A stretch of 64,000 nt of DNA from positions 1 through 64,000 of the forward strand of contig DATLTC010000010.1 in the NCBI GenBank assembly GCA_035533755.1, read 5' to 3'. Each line of letters begins with the position of its first letter. Within the stretch, counting starts at the first letter, position 1. Positions 10,369-19,726 of this stretch are shown piece by piece. The notes beneath the pieces were generated by a model. That model ran no database searches and was not told where the DNA came from. It saw only the letters and a list, made by a program, of their open reading frames with translations. This DNA comes from Gemmatimonadaceae bacterium. GTDB taxonomy: Bacteria; Gemmatimonadota; Gemmatimonadetes; Gemmatimonadales; Gemmatimonadaceae. The position numbers were made by a program, and so were the translations under genes.

Positions 10369-10424
10369 TCAGGGCGCGGTAGGCCGTGGCCCGTGATCCG
10401 CGGGCCGCGTACAGTGGAAAATGC

Positions 10425-10464
10425 ACAGCGGGGAGTGGGCGGTGATCCGCCCACTCCCCGCTGT
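10425..10464. terminator. perfect 18-bp hairpin between convergent genes
   Basis: ACAGCGGGGAGTGGGCGG (10425-10442) pairs perfectly with 10447-10464 around a four-base TGAT loop. It lies between the convergent ends at 10368 and 10494, where a bidirectional terminator is expected. There is no strong T-tract on either side. Confidence 0.65.
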
Positions 10465-10493
10465 CCGTCTGCTGTCTGCCGTGTACTGCGGCG

Positions 10494-12884
10494 CTATCTT
10501 CCCCGTCCGAACGCGTTGGCCGGCGGCTTCATCAGATATTCGTGCGGCGGCGTGGCGCCCATGAGATACCGGACGAAGTAGTCCCACCGGCGGCGCGTCA
10601 TGTAGTTGGTGGCGTCGCCGTAGCCGTGCGGCTTGTTGGGGATCATGATCAGGTCGAAGTCCTTGTTGTACTTGATCAGCGAATCCACCACGAGCAGCGT
10701 GTTGTACGGGGGCACGTTGTTGTCCATCGTGCCGTGCGCCAGGAGCAGGTGGCCCTTGAGGTTCTTGGCCACCGACTCGTTGGACTGCGCGTCGTAGCTC
10801 CAGGTGCCGTCGGGGAGCTTCACGTCCAGCCCCTGCCACTTCTCGCCCCAGTCGTCCTCGTACTCCGCCTGGTCGTGATTGCCCGACTCGGAAACGCCGA
10901 CCTTGAAGAAGTCGGGATAGCGGAACATCGCGTCGGCCGTGGCCAGCCCGCCGCCCGAATGGCCGTAGATGCCGGCCCGGGAGATGTCGATGTACTTGTA
11001 GCGCTGGGCGAGTTGCTTCATGCCCGTCACCTGATCGGGCATGCCGCCATCGACGCCCATCTTGCCGTAGTACTCGGCCTGGAAGGAGTGCGAGCGCATG
11101 GGCGTGCCCATGGCGTCGATCTCGACCACCACGAAGCCCAACTCGGCCAGGGCCTGATCGTCGCCGCGCGCCGGCGTGAAGCTGCGCGTGCCCACGCTGC
11201 CCGTCTGCGGGCCCGGGTAGATATGGTTGACGATCGGGTACTTCCTGGCCGGATCGAGGTGCGTGGGCGTGAACATCAGGCCGTACAGATCGGTCTTGCC
11301 GTCGCGCGCCTTGACGATGATCGTCCGCGGCGGCTTCCAGCCGGTGGCGAGCAGGCGCGAGATGTCCTCCTTCTCGAGATGGGCCACGAGCGTGCCGTTC
11401 TCATCGCGCAGCACCGACACCGCCGGCGTCTGCGGCGTGGAATAGGTGTCCACGAAGTACCGCCCATCGGGCGCCAGCTGCACCGTGTGATTGGCGCTGT
11501 CGGGCGTGAGCGACCGGAAATCGGAGCCGTCGAACTTCACGCTGTAGAAGTGCACGAAGTACGGGTCGCCCTTCTCGCGCCCCGCGGCCGTGAAGAAGAT
11601 GCGGCGGTTGGGCTGATCCACGCGCAGCACCTGGAGCACCTTCCAGTCGCCGCTCGTGATCTGGTTCTTGAGCTTGCCGGTGGCGAGGTCATAGAGGTAG
11701 AGGTGCCCCCAGTTGCTGCGCTGGGAGTACCAGATGACCTCGTTGGACGTGGGCAGATAGTGCCAGTTCACCATGTCGAAGCCCGACTCGAAGAAGTCGG
11801 GGACCTTCTCCTCCATGATATCGCGCACGGCGCCGGTGGCGGCGTCGGCCACGCGCAGATTCTCGTCGCGATGGTCGCGCGACGTGGAGAGGAACGCCAG
11901 CGTCTTGGAGTCGGGGCTCCATTCGGCGTCGGTGAGCGTGCCGCCGCAGGAGATGTCGTCGCAGATCGAGGTGCGGTGCTGATCGGGGGGCATCTGGAGG
12001 CGGGTCACCTTGCCGTCGTCCACGTTGATGATCACGCGCTGGATCATCGTGATGATGCTGTCTCCGGGCAGCGGGTACTTCCACGCGTGGAGGATGGGAT
12101 GGCCCACGCGGGTCTCCACCAGATACATGTCGCCATCGTTGCGCTGATCCTGCTGGTAGGTGGCGACCTGCTTGGAGTCGGGCGACCAGAGGACGATGGG
12201 GCGGTCGCTGCTGGTCCAGCCGGCGTTGTCGGTGGCGTAGCCGAAGTTCTCCACGCCGTCGTGCGTGAGCTGGGTGACCTGTCCGGTGGCGATGTCGCGC
12301 ACGTAGAGGTTCCAGTCGCGGATGAACACCGCCTTGGTGCCGTCGGGGGACAGGGACTCGGGCGGCTGGCCGGGCGCGCCGCCGCGGCCTCGACCGCCGC
12401 GCCCGAGCGCGCCGCGTCCGCCGCGGCCCGTGGCCGCGCCCACGTCGGCGCAGTGGTTGCCGCCCACGTCGCAGCTGTAGTGCCGGGCGCCGGCGTCGAA
12501 CGACACCGTGCGGCCGTCTTCGGAGAGGTCGATGCTGAAGAAGGGCAGGTGGTTGGCGTCGTACGAGGTGCCGGAGGCCGCGGAGAGCGCGGCCGCGACC
12601 TTTGCCTGGTTGAACGCCGGCTCGCGCGTGGCGTGGGCCGGGTCGACGAGGATGAACTGCTCTCCGTTCGGCGTCGTGGTGCGGTACCAGAAGCGGTCGC
12701 CGGAGAGCCAGGTGGGATTCACCGTGCCGCCGAACACGAGCGAGCTGGTGTAGTAGCCCATGAACTTCTCGGCGCGGGCGTAGTCGGCGGTGGTGATGAT
12801 GCGCGGCTGTTGGGCGGCGAGGCTCCGGGGAGCGGCGGGGGAGAGCGCGACCAGCGTCGCGAGAAGCGTGACTCGATATCGCAT
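10494..12884 (-). CDS. exported S9 family serine peptidase (DPP IV type), second copy
   Basis: A 796-residue relative of the enzyme at 4630-7095. A signal peptide (residues 1-24, ending SLAAQ) is followed by a DPP IV-type propeller and the hydrolase domain. The triad is Ser643 in YGHSGGGLA, Asp721 in HGTMDNNVP and His753 in PNKPHGYGD. Near residue 160 there is a run of RGG repeats (GRGGRGALGRGGRGRGG), placed like the insert of the first enzyme. I use the ATG at 12884, with GAGG six bases before it, rather than a TTG four codons upstream. It converges on the BNR gene and shares a terminator hairpin with it. Likely role: extracytoplasmic peptide breakdown. Confidence 0.93.
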   Translation of the reverse strand: MRYRVTLLATLVALSPAAPRSLAAQQPRIITTADYARAEKFMGYYTSSLVFGGTVNPTWLSGDRFWYRTTTPNGEQFILVDPAHATREPAFNQAKVAAALSAASGTSYDANHLPFFSIDLSEDGRTVSFDAGARHYSCDVGGNHCADVGAATGRGGRGALGRGGRGRGGAPGQPPESLSPDGTKAVFIRDWNLYVRDIATGQVTQLTHDGVENFGYATDNAGWTSSDRPIVLWSPDSKQVATYQQDQRNDGDMYLVETRVGHPILHAWKYPLPGDSIITMIQRVIINVDDGKVTRLQMPPDQHRTSICDDISCGGTLTDAEWSPDSKTLAFLSTSRDHRDENLRVADAATGAVRDIMEEKVPDFFESGFDMVNWHYLPTSNEVIWYSQRSNWGHLYLYDLATGKLKNQITSGDWKVLQVLRVDQPNRRIFFTAAGREKGDPYFVHFYSVKFDGSDFRSLTPDSANHTVQLAPDGRYFVDTYSTPQTPAVSVLRDENGTLVAHLEKEDISRLLATGWKPPRTIIVKARDGKTDLYGLMFTPTHLDPARKYPIVNHIYPGPQTGSVGTRSFTPARGDDQALAELGFVVVEIDAMGTPMRSHSFQAEYYGKMGVDGGMPDQVTGMKQLAQRYKYIDISRAGIYGHSGGGLATADAMFRYPDFFKVGVSESGNHDQAEYEDDWGEKWQGLDVKLPDGTWSYDAQSNESVAKNLKGHLLLAHGTMDNNVPPYNTLLVVDSLIKYNKDFDLIMIPNKPHGYGDATNYMTRRRWDYFVRYLMGATPPHEYLMKPPANAFGRGR

Positions 12885-13192
12885 GTTGATCCTCAATGAC
12901 TTCGACTGGAGGCTGGGCCGTATTGGGAGGCGGCTGACGGCCTGAACATGAACGGGGAGCAGGGGTTGGGCAACTGCGCGGGCCGGAAGGGGTTGCGTAA
13001 TGAAAAGTACTCTGCATTGTAAAGTATACTCGAACTCGCCCCCGATCTCCTGGAGGATCCATGGCGCGCGCGTGGTTCAAATGGGTGGCGTCCAGGACCG
13101 GCGGCCCCGCGCGGCCCGACTGAACCGCGCCACGTTACATTCGACGCTACCATGATCGCACTCCTGCCCCGGCACTCCCGCTGCCTCCGCGC
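12885..13192. other. divergent intergenic region with AT-rich core
   Basis: 308 bases between divergent starts. No open frame fits. A markedly AT-rich block at about 12993-13031, containing ATGAAAAGTACT and TTGTAAAGTATACT, is the natural place for the divergent promoters. TACAAT and TATACT can be read as -10 elements on the minus strand, but no good -35 partner is placed correctly for either gene. Nothing else is recognised. Confidence 0.4.
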
Positions 13193-14416
13193 ATGACGCC
13201 CCGCGTGCTGCTGCTCGGTCTGGGCGCGCAGGGCCGGGCCGTGCTCTACGATCTGATCCACGGCGACGAGACCACGCGGGTGGTGGTGGCCGACGCCGAC
13301 CCCGCGCTCGCCGAGTACCTGGCGCGCTACCCGGCCTCGCGCGTCACCGGCCACCGGCTCGACGCGACCGACGAGGCGGGGGTGTCGGCGCTCATGCGCG
13401 ACGCGGACGTCGTGGTCGAAGCGCTGCCGGGTCCGTTGGCACTGCCCATGGGGCGGTTGGCGGCCGCGTGCGGCGTGAGCCTGGTGAGCAGCATGTACTA
13501 TCGCGATCCGCAGGAGGCCGATCCGGCCCGGATCGACGCCACCGAACGCGCCATCGCCGAGGTCCACCGCGCGGCCGCGGCCGGCGATCGGATCATCCTC
13601 ACCGAATTCGGACTCGATCCCGGGTTGGATCTGATCCTCGGCGCGCGCGCGCTGCGCGAACTGGATGAAGTGCACGAATTCCACGCCTACGGCGCCGGCA
13701 TTCCCGGACCGAACGCGCGCGACAATCCGCTGCGCTACAAATTCTCCTGGTCGGCCATCGGCGTGATGCGCTCGTACCATCGGCCGGCGCGGATCATCAC
13801 CGGCGGCCGCGCGGTAGACATCGATCCCGCGGCGCTGTTCGAACCCGGCCGTCATCACCGGCTCGACGTGGCGGCCGTGGGGGCGCCGCTCGAGTGCTAT
13901 CCCAACGGCGACGCCGTGCACTACGCCGAACTGTTCGGCCTGCGTGGCACCGTGCGCGAGATGGCGCGCTACACGGGCCGGCTGGCCGGCCACTGCGCGT
14001 TCTGGGACGTGATGGTGAAGAGCGGGTTTCTGGACCGGACGCCGGTGGCGGTGGGCGGCGCGCGCGTGGTGCCGATGGAGTTCACGGCGGCGCTGCTCGC
14101 GTCGCAGCCGCAGTTCCAGTTCGCCGACGACGAACAGGACATGACGTTCATCCGCGTGGACGTGCGTGGCCGGCGGGCCGGCCGCGGCGCGCGGGTGATC
14201 TACGATCTGGTGGACGTGCGCGATTTCTCCACCGGGCTCACGTCCATGCAGCGCACCGTGGGGTTCACGCTGGCCCGGGGCGCGCGCCTGATCCTGGAGG
14301 GCGCGCTCGATGGACGCGGGGTGTTGACCCCGCTCGACGTGCCCTACGACCTGGTGTTTCCGGCGCTGGAGCGGCGCGGGATCCACGTGACGCGGCAGGA
14401 ACTGGCCTGGGGGTGA
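13193..14416 (+). CDS. saccharopine dehydrogenase family NAD(P)-dependent protein
   Basis: A 407-residue cytoplasmic protein with an N-terminal Rossmann fold: RVLLLGLGAQGRAVLYDL carries the GxGxxG dinucleotide motif at residues 8-13. It continues with DADVVVEALP and GVSLVSSMYY, as in the saccharopine-dehydrogenase NADP-binding domain, then TEFGLDPGLDLILG, typical of the family. The C-terminal domain is the family's catalytic/dimerisation half. Members act in lysine metabolism or as carboxynorspermidine synthases, and many are unassigned; I cannot pick a substrate. It stands among exported peptidase genes, so a role in using released amino acids is possible but only inferred. Confidence 0.85.
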   Translation: MTPRVLLLGLGAQGRAVLYDLIHGDETTRVVVADADPALAEYLARYPASRVTGHRLDATDEAGVSALMRDADVVVEALPGPLALPMGRLAAACGVSLVSSMYYRDPQEADPARIDATERAIAEVHRAAAAGDRIILTEFGLDPGLDLILGARALRELDEVHEFHAYGAGIPGPNARDNPLRYKFSWSAIGVMRSYHRPARIITGGRAVDIDPAALFEPGRHHRLDVAAVGAPLECYPNGDAVHYAELFGLRGTVREMARYTGRLAGHCAFWDVMVKSGFLDRTPVAVGGARVVPMEFTAALLASQPQFQFADDEQDMTFIRVDVRGRRAGRGARVIYDLVDVRDFSTGLTSMQRTVGFTLARGARLILEGALDGRGVLTPLDVPYDLVFPALERRGIHVTRQELAWG

Positions 14417-14515
14417 GGGGCGGGTCCCCTTGCGCGTGGTCCGGCCGCGCGGAGATTCTGGCGGTGGGGTCTCACCCTCCGTCCGATCCCTCCTCCCTCC
14501 TTCCCCACTCGCCAC

Positions 14516-16207
14516 GTGCGTACGCTCTCCGCATCGCTCCTCGCGCTGGCCGCGCTCGGCGCGGCCGCCTGCCGCCCCTCCGGCTCATCCACGGCGGGCA
14601 CCGACCCGGCCGTGCTCAAGGCCGCGCAGGCCATCTCGGCCACCGCGCTGCTGCAGCACATCAAGGACCTGTCGGCCGATTCCATGGAAGGCCGGGCTCC
14701 GGGCACGCCCGGCGAGGCCAAGGCCACCGCGTACATGGAAGCGCAGTTCCGCGCGCTCGGTCTCAAGCCTGGCAATCCCGACGGCAGCTACATCCAGAAG
14801 GTGGATCTCATCGGGTACACGTCCACGCCGTCGGTGAAGATCGTGGCCGGCGGCAAGACCGTGCCGATGAAGAATCTGGACGACTACGTGGCCGGATCGC
14901 GGCACGATCGTCCCGACGTGAAGATCGACAACTCGGGCATCGTGTTCGTGGGCTACGGCGTGGTGGCGCCCGAGTACGGATGGGACGACTACAAGGGTGT
15001 GGACGTGAAGGGCAAGACCATTCTGATGCTCGTGAACGACCCGCAGGTGACGCTGCCCAACGACACCGCGCAGCTCGACACGACGATGTTCAAGGGCAAG
15101 GCGATGACGTACTACGGGCGGTGGACGTACAAGTACGAGATCGCCTCGGCCAAGGGCGCTGCGGCCGCGATCGTCATTCACGAGACGGGGCCGGCCGGCT
15201 ACCCGTGGGGCGTCGTCCAGGGGAGCTTCTCCGCCGAGCAGTTCGACATCCCGTCGCCGGACGCCGAGAGCCGCGTACCGGTGGAGGGGTGGATCACGCT
15301 CGACAAGACGCGGGAGCTGTTCCGCGACGCCGGATTGAATTTCGATTCGTTGCAGGAGGCGGCGCGCCACAAGGACTTCAAGCCGGTGGCGCTCAACGCC
15401 AAGGCCAGTTGGGACGTGAAGGTCAAGGTGCGGACGATCGAGTCCAAGAACGTCGTGGCCAAGATCGAGGGGACGACGAAGAAGGACGAATACGTGGTGT
15501 ACACGGCGCACTGGGACCATCTGGGGCGCGACACCACGCTCAAGGGCGACCAGATCTACAATGGCGCGTTGGACAACGCGAGCGGATCGGGCGGGCTGTT
15601 GGAGATCGCCAAGGCGTACGCCGCGCTCGCCACGCCGCCCGAGCGGTCGATTCTCTTCCTGTCGGTGACCGGCGAGGAGAAGAACCTCCTGGGCTCCAGA
15701 TACTACGCCACGCACCCGCTGTATCCGCTCAACAAGACCGTGGCCGACATCAACATGGACGGTCTGAACCAGTGGGGCCGCACCAAGGATCTCACGGTGA
15801 TCGGCTTGGGCAATTCGACGCTGGACGATGTGCTGACGAACGTGCTCGCCGCCGACGGTCGCGTGGTGCGTCCCGATCCCGAGACCGAGAAGGGCTTCTA
15901 CTACCGCTCGGACCATTTCTCGTTCGCGGAGCAGGGAGTGCCGGCGCTCGACCCGGATGCGGGGATCGACTACATCGGCAAGCCGGCCGGGTGGGGCATG
16001 AAGAAGCGGGATGAGTACACGGCCAACGACTACCACAAGGTGAGCGACGAGGTGAAGCCGGACTGGGATCTGTCGGGCGCCGTCGAGGACCTGCGGGTGT
16101 TCTTCCGCGTGGGCGATGTGGTGGCCAACGCGCCGGGCATCCCCCAATGGAAGCCGGGCACGGAGTTCAAGGCGCGGCGCGATTCGATGATGGCGAAAAT
16201 GCAATAG
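14516..16207 (+). CDS. M28 family zinc aminopeptidase with PA domain, lipoprotein
   Basis: A 563-residue peptidase. The N-terminus ends in LGAAAC, a lipobox, so it is likely lipid-anchored in the periplasm. A protease-associated domain spans about residues 110-270, followed by the M28 catalytic domain. Zinc ligand motifs are visible: AHWDHLG (His332), [20 protein letters not shown] and NMDGLN, with the late His in YYRSDHFSF. The family trims N-terminal residues from peptides. The start is a GTG at 14516 without a clear SD; no ATG precedes the lipoprotein signal. It is followed within about 70 bases by the S10 carboxypeptidase gene, giving paired amino- and carboxypeptidase activities. Confidence 0.92.
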   Translation: MRTLSASLLALAALGAAACRPSGSSTAGTDPAVLKAAQAISATALLQHIKDLSADSMEGRAPGTPGEAKATAYMEAQFRALGLKPGNPDGSYIQKVDLIGYTSTPSVKIVAGGKTVPMKNLDDYVAGSRHDRPDVKIDNSGIVFVGYGVVAPEYGWDDYKGVDVKGKTILMLVNDPQVTLPNDTAQLDTTMFKGKAMTYYGRWTYKYEIASAKGAAAAIVIHETGPAGYPWGVVQGSFSAEQFDIPSPDAESRVPVEGWITLDKTRELFRDAGLNFDSLQEAARHKDFKPVALNAKASWDVKVKVRTIESKNVVAKIEGTTKKDEYVVYTAHWDHLGRDTTLKGDQIYNGALDNASGSGGLLEIAKAYAALATPPERSILFLSVTGEEKNLLGSRYYATHPLYPLNKTVADINMDGLNQWGRTKDLTVIGLGNSTLDDVLTNVLAADGRVVRPDPETEKGFYYRSDHFSFAEQGVPALDPDAGIDYIGKPAGWGMKKRDEYTANDYHKVSDEVKPDWDLSGAVEDLRVFFRVGDVVANAPGIPQWKPGTEFKARRDSMMAKMQ

Positions 16208-16208
16208 C

Positions 16209-16231
16209 GCGGCGGTGGACGCCTCCGCCGC
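16209..16231 (+). terminator. short GC hairpin after M28 gene
   Basis: GCGGCGG (16209-16215) pairs with CCGCCGC (16225-16231) around a nine-base loop, immediately after the M28 stop codon. There is no T-tract, so this may be only a weak terminator. Confidence 0.3.
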
Positions 16232-16280
16232 CCGGCGGTAGGTTCACCCCGGCCTCACTACCACTTCACCTCCCTACCGG

Positions 16281-17822
16281 ATGACCATGAAACGAGCAGC
16301 GCTACTTCTCGCCGCGGTCGCGATACCCGCGGCGGCCTCTGCCCAACGAGGCGGCATGATGACGATGCCGGACACGGGGGCGATGGCCGCGATGCACGCG
16401 CCCGCGCCCAAGGAAGTGCACGTGACCACCGAGCATTCGATCACGATCGGCGGTCAGCGCATCGACTATGACGCCACCGTGGGCTCCATCATCCTCCGTG
16501 ACGCCAAGAACGAGCCCACGGGCGAGCTCTATTACATCGCCTATAGCAAGCGCGGCGTGACCGACGAGTCGCACCGGCCGCTGATGTTCGCGTACAACGG
16601 CGGGCCGGGCTCGTCGTCAATCTGGGTGCACATGGGACTGCTCGGACCCAAGCGCGTGGACATTCCCGACACCGCGCACGCCCCGCCGCCGCCGTACAAG
16701 CTGGTGGACAACCAGTACAGCATGCTCGACAAGGCCGATCTGGTGTTCATCGATCCCATCGGCACGGGGTACAGCAAGCCGATCGGCAAGGGCAAGGGCT
16801 CCGACTTCTGGGGCGTGGACCAGGACGCGAGTTCGTTGGCCCAGTTCGTGAGCCGCTACCTGAGCGAGTCGGGCCGCTGGAACTCACCGCGCTACCTGAT
16901 GGGCGAGAGCTACGGCACCACGCGGTCGGCCGCGCTCTCGGCGGTGTTGCAGTCGCGGTACAACATCGATCTCAACGGCGTGATCCTGCTGTCGTCGGTG
17001 CTGGATTTCCAGACCATCACGTTCGATCCGGGCAACGACGAGCCGTTCATCATGTACCTGCCGTCGTACGCCGCCGTGGCCTGGTACCACAACGCGCTGC
17101 CCAACAAGCCGGCGCAGCTGCGGCCATTCCTCACGCAGGTCGAGCAGTTCGCCACGCACGATTATGCCGAGGCGCTGCTGCAGGGCGACAAGCTCCCGGC
17201 GGCCGATCGCGCCACGATCCTGGACAAGTTGCACGAGTACACGGGCCTCAGCCGCGATTACATCGACAAGGCCGACCTGCGCGTGACGGCGAGCCAGTTC
17301 GAGAAGGAGCTGCTCCGCGAGCACGGGCTGGTGCTGGGGCGGCTGGACGCGCGGTTCACCGGCGAGACGGGCGACCCGCTGGCCGAGAACGCCGGCTACG
17401 ATCCGCAGTCGGCCGACATCAGCTCCGCGTACACGTCGCTGTTCAACCAGTACATGCACGACGATCTGAACTTCGGCAAGGACATGATGTACGCCACGAG
17501 CGGCAACGTGAATCCGTGGGACTGGAAGCACGGGTTCGCGCGCGGGTGGCCGGGCCACACGAACGTGGCCACCGACCTGGCCGAGACGTTGACCGCGAAT
17601 CCCAAGCTCCACGTGCTGCTCAACGCCGGCCTGTTCGACCTGGCCACGCCGTACTTCCCCGCCGAGTGGACGATGGACCATCTCGGCGTGCCCAAGCAGG
17701 TGCGGGCCCAGATCACGATTGCCGAGTACATGTCGGGGCACATGGTGTACGTGCACGAGCCGTCGCTGGCCGAGTTCAAGAAGAACGTCGCGGCGTTCAT
17801 CGATAAGACGGCAGGACAGTAG
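16281..17822 (+). CDS. S10 family serine carboxypeptidase-like protein, exported
   Basis: A 513-residue protein with a signal peptide (cleavage after AAASA, near residue 21). The S10 motifs are YNGGPGSSSIWVHMG (oxyanion region), MGESYGTTRSAA (catalytic Ser in GESYG), NAGLFDLATPY (Asp) and SGHMVYVHE (His). The fold is alpha/beta-hydrolase, and the family removes C-terminal residues from peptides at low pH. ATG codons occur at 16281 and 16287; no SD decides between them. The stop TAG lies inside the half copy of the dispersed hairpin repeat (17818-17850). It is the last gene of the peptidase region. Confidence 0.92.
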   Translation: MTMKRAALLLAAVAIPAAASAQRGGMMTMPDTGAMAAMHAPAPKEVHVTTEHSITIGGQRIDYDATVGSIILRDAKNEPTGELYYIAYSKRGVTDESHRPLMFAYNGGPGSSSIWVHMGLLGPKRVDIPDTAHAPPPPYKLVDNQYSMLDKADLVFIDPIGTGYSKPIGKGKGSDFWGVDQDASSLAQFVSRYLSESGRWNSPRYLMGESYGTTRSAALSAVLQSRYNIDLNGVILLSSVLDFQTITFDPGNDEPFIMYLPSYAAVAWYHNALPNKPAQLRPFLTQVEQFATHDYAEALLQGDKLPAADRATILDKLHEYTGLSRDYIDKADLRVTASQFEKELLREHGLVLGRLDARFTGETGDPLAENAGYDPQSADISSAYTSLFNQYMHDDLNFGKDMMYATSGNVNPWDWKHGFARGWPGHTNVATDLAETLTANPKLHVLLNAGLFDLATPYFPAEWTMDHLGVPKQVRAQITIAEYMSGHMVYVHEPSLAEFKKNVAAFIDKTAGQ

Positions 17823-17850
17823 GACGGTAGGACCGGAGGACGGATATCCG
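17818..17850. repeat. half copy of the GTAGGACGG repeat
   Basis: Only the left, G-rich arm is present (AGTAGGACGGTAGGACCGG, then AGGACGGAT); the central core and C-rich arm are missing. The first TAG serves as stop codon of the S10 gene. A separate perfect hairpin follows directly. Confidence 0.65.
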
Positions 17851-17854
17851 GCAC

Positions 17855-17892
17855 GAGAATGCCGCCTGCCATTCCGGGCAGGCGGCATTCTC
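17855..17892 (+). terminator. perfect 16-bp hairpin terminator
   Basis: GAGAATGCCGCCTGCC (17855-17870) pairs perfectly with 17877-17892 around a six-base loop. It lies 33 bases after the S10 stop codon. It lacks a long T-tract but is the obvious terminator candidate for the peptidase gene pair. Confidence 0.6.
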
Positions 17893-17940
17893 ACATTCGC
17901 GGTACTGGGCGTCGAGGGTGTGCCGCGCCATCATTCCCCT

Positions 17941-18372
17941 ATGCGACTCTGGAGTCTCCACCCCCGATATCTCGACGCTGCAGGCCTGGTCGCCGTGTGG
18001 CGCGAGGGGCTGCTCGCGCGAGCCGTGCTGTCGGGTGCCACCAAGGGATACACACATCATCCGCAGCTCGAGCGGTTCCGCGCCGCGCGGCGGCCGGTGG
18101 CCGCTCTGGACAGCTATCTGGCGGTGATCTGCGACGAGGCCGACCGCCGCGGCTACCGGTTCGACCGCGGCAAGCTCGGCGCCGCGCGTACGCGCCAGCG
18201 CCTGCCGGTGGCCCGCGGGCAGCTGGCGTTCGAGTGGAAGCACCTCACGGCCAAGGTGCGCAAGCGCCGGCCGGCCTGGCTACGCGAGTTGCGCGCCGTG
18301 CGCGCCGTGCGCGCGCACCCGTTGTTCCGCCCGGTGGCGGGCGGCGTGGAATCGTGGGAGCGTGGCGCCTAG
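17941..18372 (+). CDS. pyrimidine dimer DNA glycosylase (endonuclease V type)
   Basis: A 143-residue protein starting MRLWSLHPRYLDAAGLVAVW, with GYTHHPQLERFR and DRRGYRFDRGKL further on. This pattern fits the pyrimidine dimer DNA glycosylase/endonuclease V family, related to phage T4 DenV, which cuts the glycosidic bond at UV-induced dimers and nicks the strand. The length is right for the family. The C-terminal third is very basic, as expected for DNA binding. The frame is open upstream, but ATG 17941 gives the canonical N-terminus and avoids the terminator hairpin. Its stop codon overlaps that of the convergent argJ by three bases (TAG/CTA). Confidence 0.85.
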   Translation: MRLWSLHPRYLDAAGLVAVWREGLLARAVLSGATKGYTHHPQLERFRAARRPVAALDSYLAVICDEADRRGYRFDRGKLGAARTRQRLPVARGQLAFEWKHLTAKVRKRRPAWLRELRAVRAVRAHPLFRPVAGGVESWERGA

Positions 18373-19535
18373 CTCGAGTAGTACGCCGCGTTCTCGTCGA
18401 TGTAGCCCTGCGTGAGGTCGCAGCCGTAGGCGGTGGCGGTGGCGTCGCCCACGCCGAGCGCCACTTCGAGATCGACCACGTCGCGGCCCAGCGCGGCGCG
18501 CACTTCGGCGTCGTCGAAGTCCACGCGCGCGCCGGCCCGCACCACGGCGTGCCCGTTGATGAACGCGTCGGTGGTGGCGGGATGAATCATGCAGTCGAAG
18601 CACTTGCCCACCGCCATCAGGATGCGGCCGACGTTGGGATCGGCGCCGAACACCATCGTCTTGATGAGGGGCGAGTTGACGAGCGTCTTGGCCACGCGAC
18701 GCGCCTCGGCGTCGGTGGCGGCGCCGCGCACGATCGTGCGCAGCAGGTGCTTGGCGCCCTCGCCGTCGCGGGCCAGCGTCTCGGTCATCCGGATGCAGCC
18801 GGCCGTGAGGGCCTCGACGAATGCGTCCTCGGGCACGGCGCCGGCGAGCCCGTTGGCGAGGATGGCGCAGGTGTCGGACGTGCTGGTATCGCTGTCCACG
18901 CTCAGCATGTTGAACGACACGTGGACGGCCCGACGCAGCATGCGGTCGAGCGTCGGCGCGTCGAACGCGGCGTCGGTGAAGATGTAGGCGAGCATCGTCG
19001 CCATGTTGGGCTCGATCATGCCCGAGCCTTTGGCCACCCAGGTGATGGTCGCGTCCCCCACGCGCACCGAGAGCGCCTTGGGGTGGGTGTCGGTGGTCAT
19101 GATGCCGTGGGCGCCCACGAGCGGATCGTCCTGCAGTTCGGCGCGCATGCCGTGCATTCCCTGCTCGATCTTCTCGATCGGGAGCGAGACGCCGATGACG
19201 CCGGTGGAACTGACGAGCACGCGCCCCGGGTCGCAGCCCACCTCGGCGGCGGCCGCCGCCGCCATCCGCCGCGCGTGCTCCAGCCCCTGCGCGCCGGTGG
19301 CCACGTTGCTCACCTTGCTGTTCACGACCACGGCCCGCAGGCGGCCGGCTTTGATGGTCTCGCGGCCCAGCACGACCGGCGCGCCCGGAAACTGATTGCG
19401 CGTGAACACGGCGGCCGCCGCGGCATCCACGTCGCTCACGAACAGGGCGAGGTCCTTGCCCTTGGGCTTGAGTCCGATGTGCCGACTGGCGCAGCGAAAT
19501 CCGCGCGGAAACTCGGGGCGGTGGTGGAACTCCAT
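18369..19535 (-). CDS. argJ: bifunctional glutamate N-acetyltransferase / amino-acid acetyltransferase ArgJ
   Basis: A 388-residue cytoplasmic enzyme of arginine biosynthesis that moves the acetyl group from N-acetylornithine to glutamate; bifunctional members also use acetyl-CoA. The self-cleavage site that makes the alpha and beta chains is the Thr in MIEPNMATMLAYI. Other family signatures are VVVNSKVSNVATG, SSTGVIG and SVDSDTSTSDT, where most homologues have Gly at the second Asp-flanking place. The length is normal. No other arg genes are nearby, so it is a stray member of its pathway. The start ATG has no obvious SD. Divergent from the PAS gene. Confidence 0.95.
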   Translation of the reverse strand: MEFHHRPEFPRGFRCASRHIGLKPKGKDLALFVSDVDAAAAAVFTRNQFPGAPVVLGRETIKAGRLRAVVVNSKVSNVATGAQGLEHARRMAAAAAAEVGCDPGRVLVSSTGVIGVSLPIEKIEQGMHGMRAELQDDPLVGAHGIMTTDTHPKALSVRVGDATITWVAKGSGMIEPNMATMLAYIFTDAAFDAPTLDRMLRRAVHVSFNMLSVDSDTSTSDTCAILANGLAGAVPEDAFVEALTAGCIRMTETLARDGEGAKHLLRTIVRGAATDAEARRVAKTLVNSPLIKTMVFGADPNVGRILMAVGKCFDCMIHPATTDAFINGHAVVRAGARVDFDDAEVRAALGRDVVDLEVALGVGDATATAYGCDLTQGYIDENAAYYSS

Positions 19536-19726
19536 GGCGCGGGTCGGGGCGGCAGGTGGTGGCGGATGGGACGGGAGCGAAGGAGGGGGAAGATACCGCC
19601 GGGGTTGGGGAGGGCGCCACCGAACGGCGTCTGCGGAACTATCTTTCCAGCCGCGGCTTCGCTGCCCGGCGCTGCGCGGGCCGGGCGGCGCGGCCTCGCG
19701 CGTTCACGTCCCCAGCGCTTCGGGCC

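Noticed and set aside
10542-12899. 785-codon open frame on the plus strand
   Set aside because: Antisense to the second S9 peptidase, whose triad is intact; the shadow protein has no recognisable domain.
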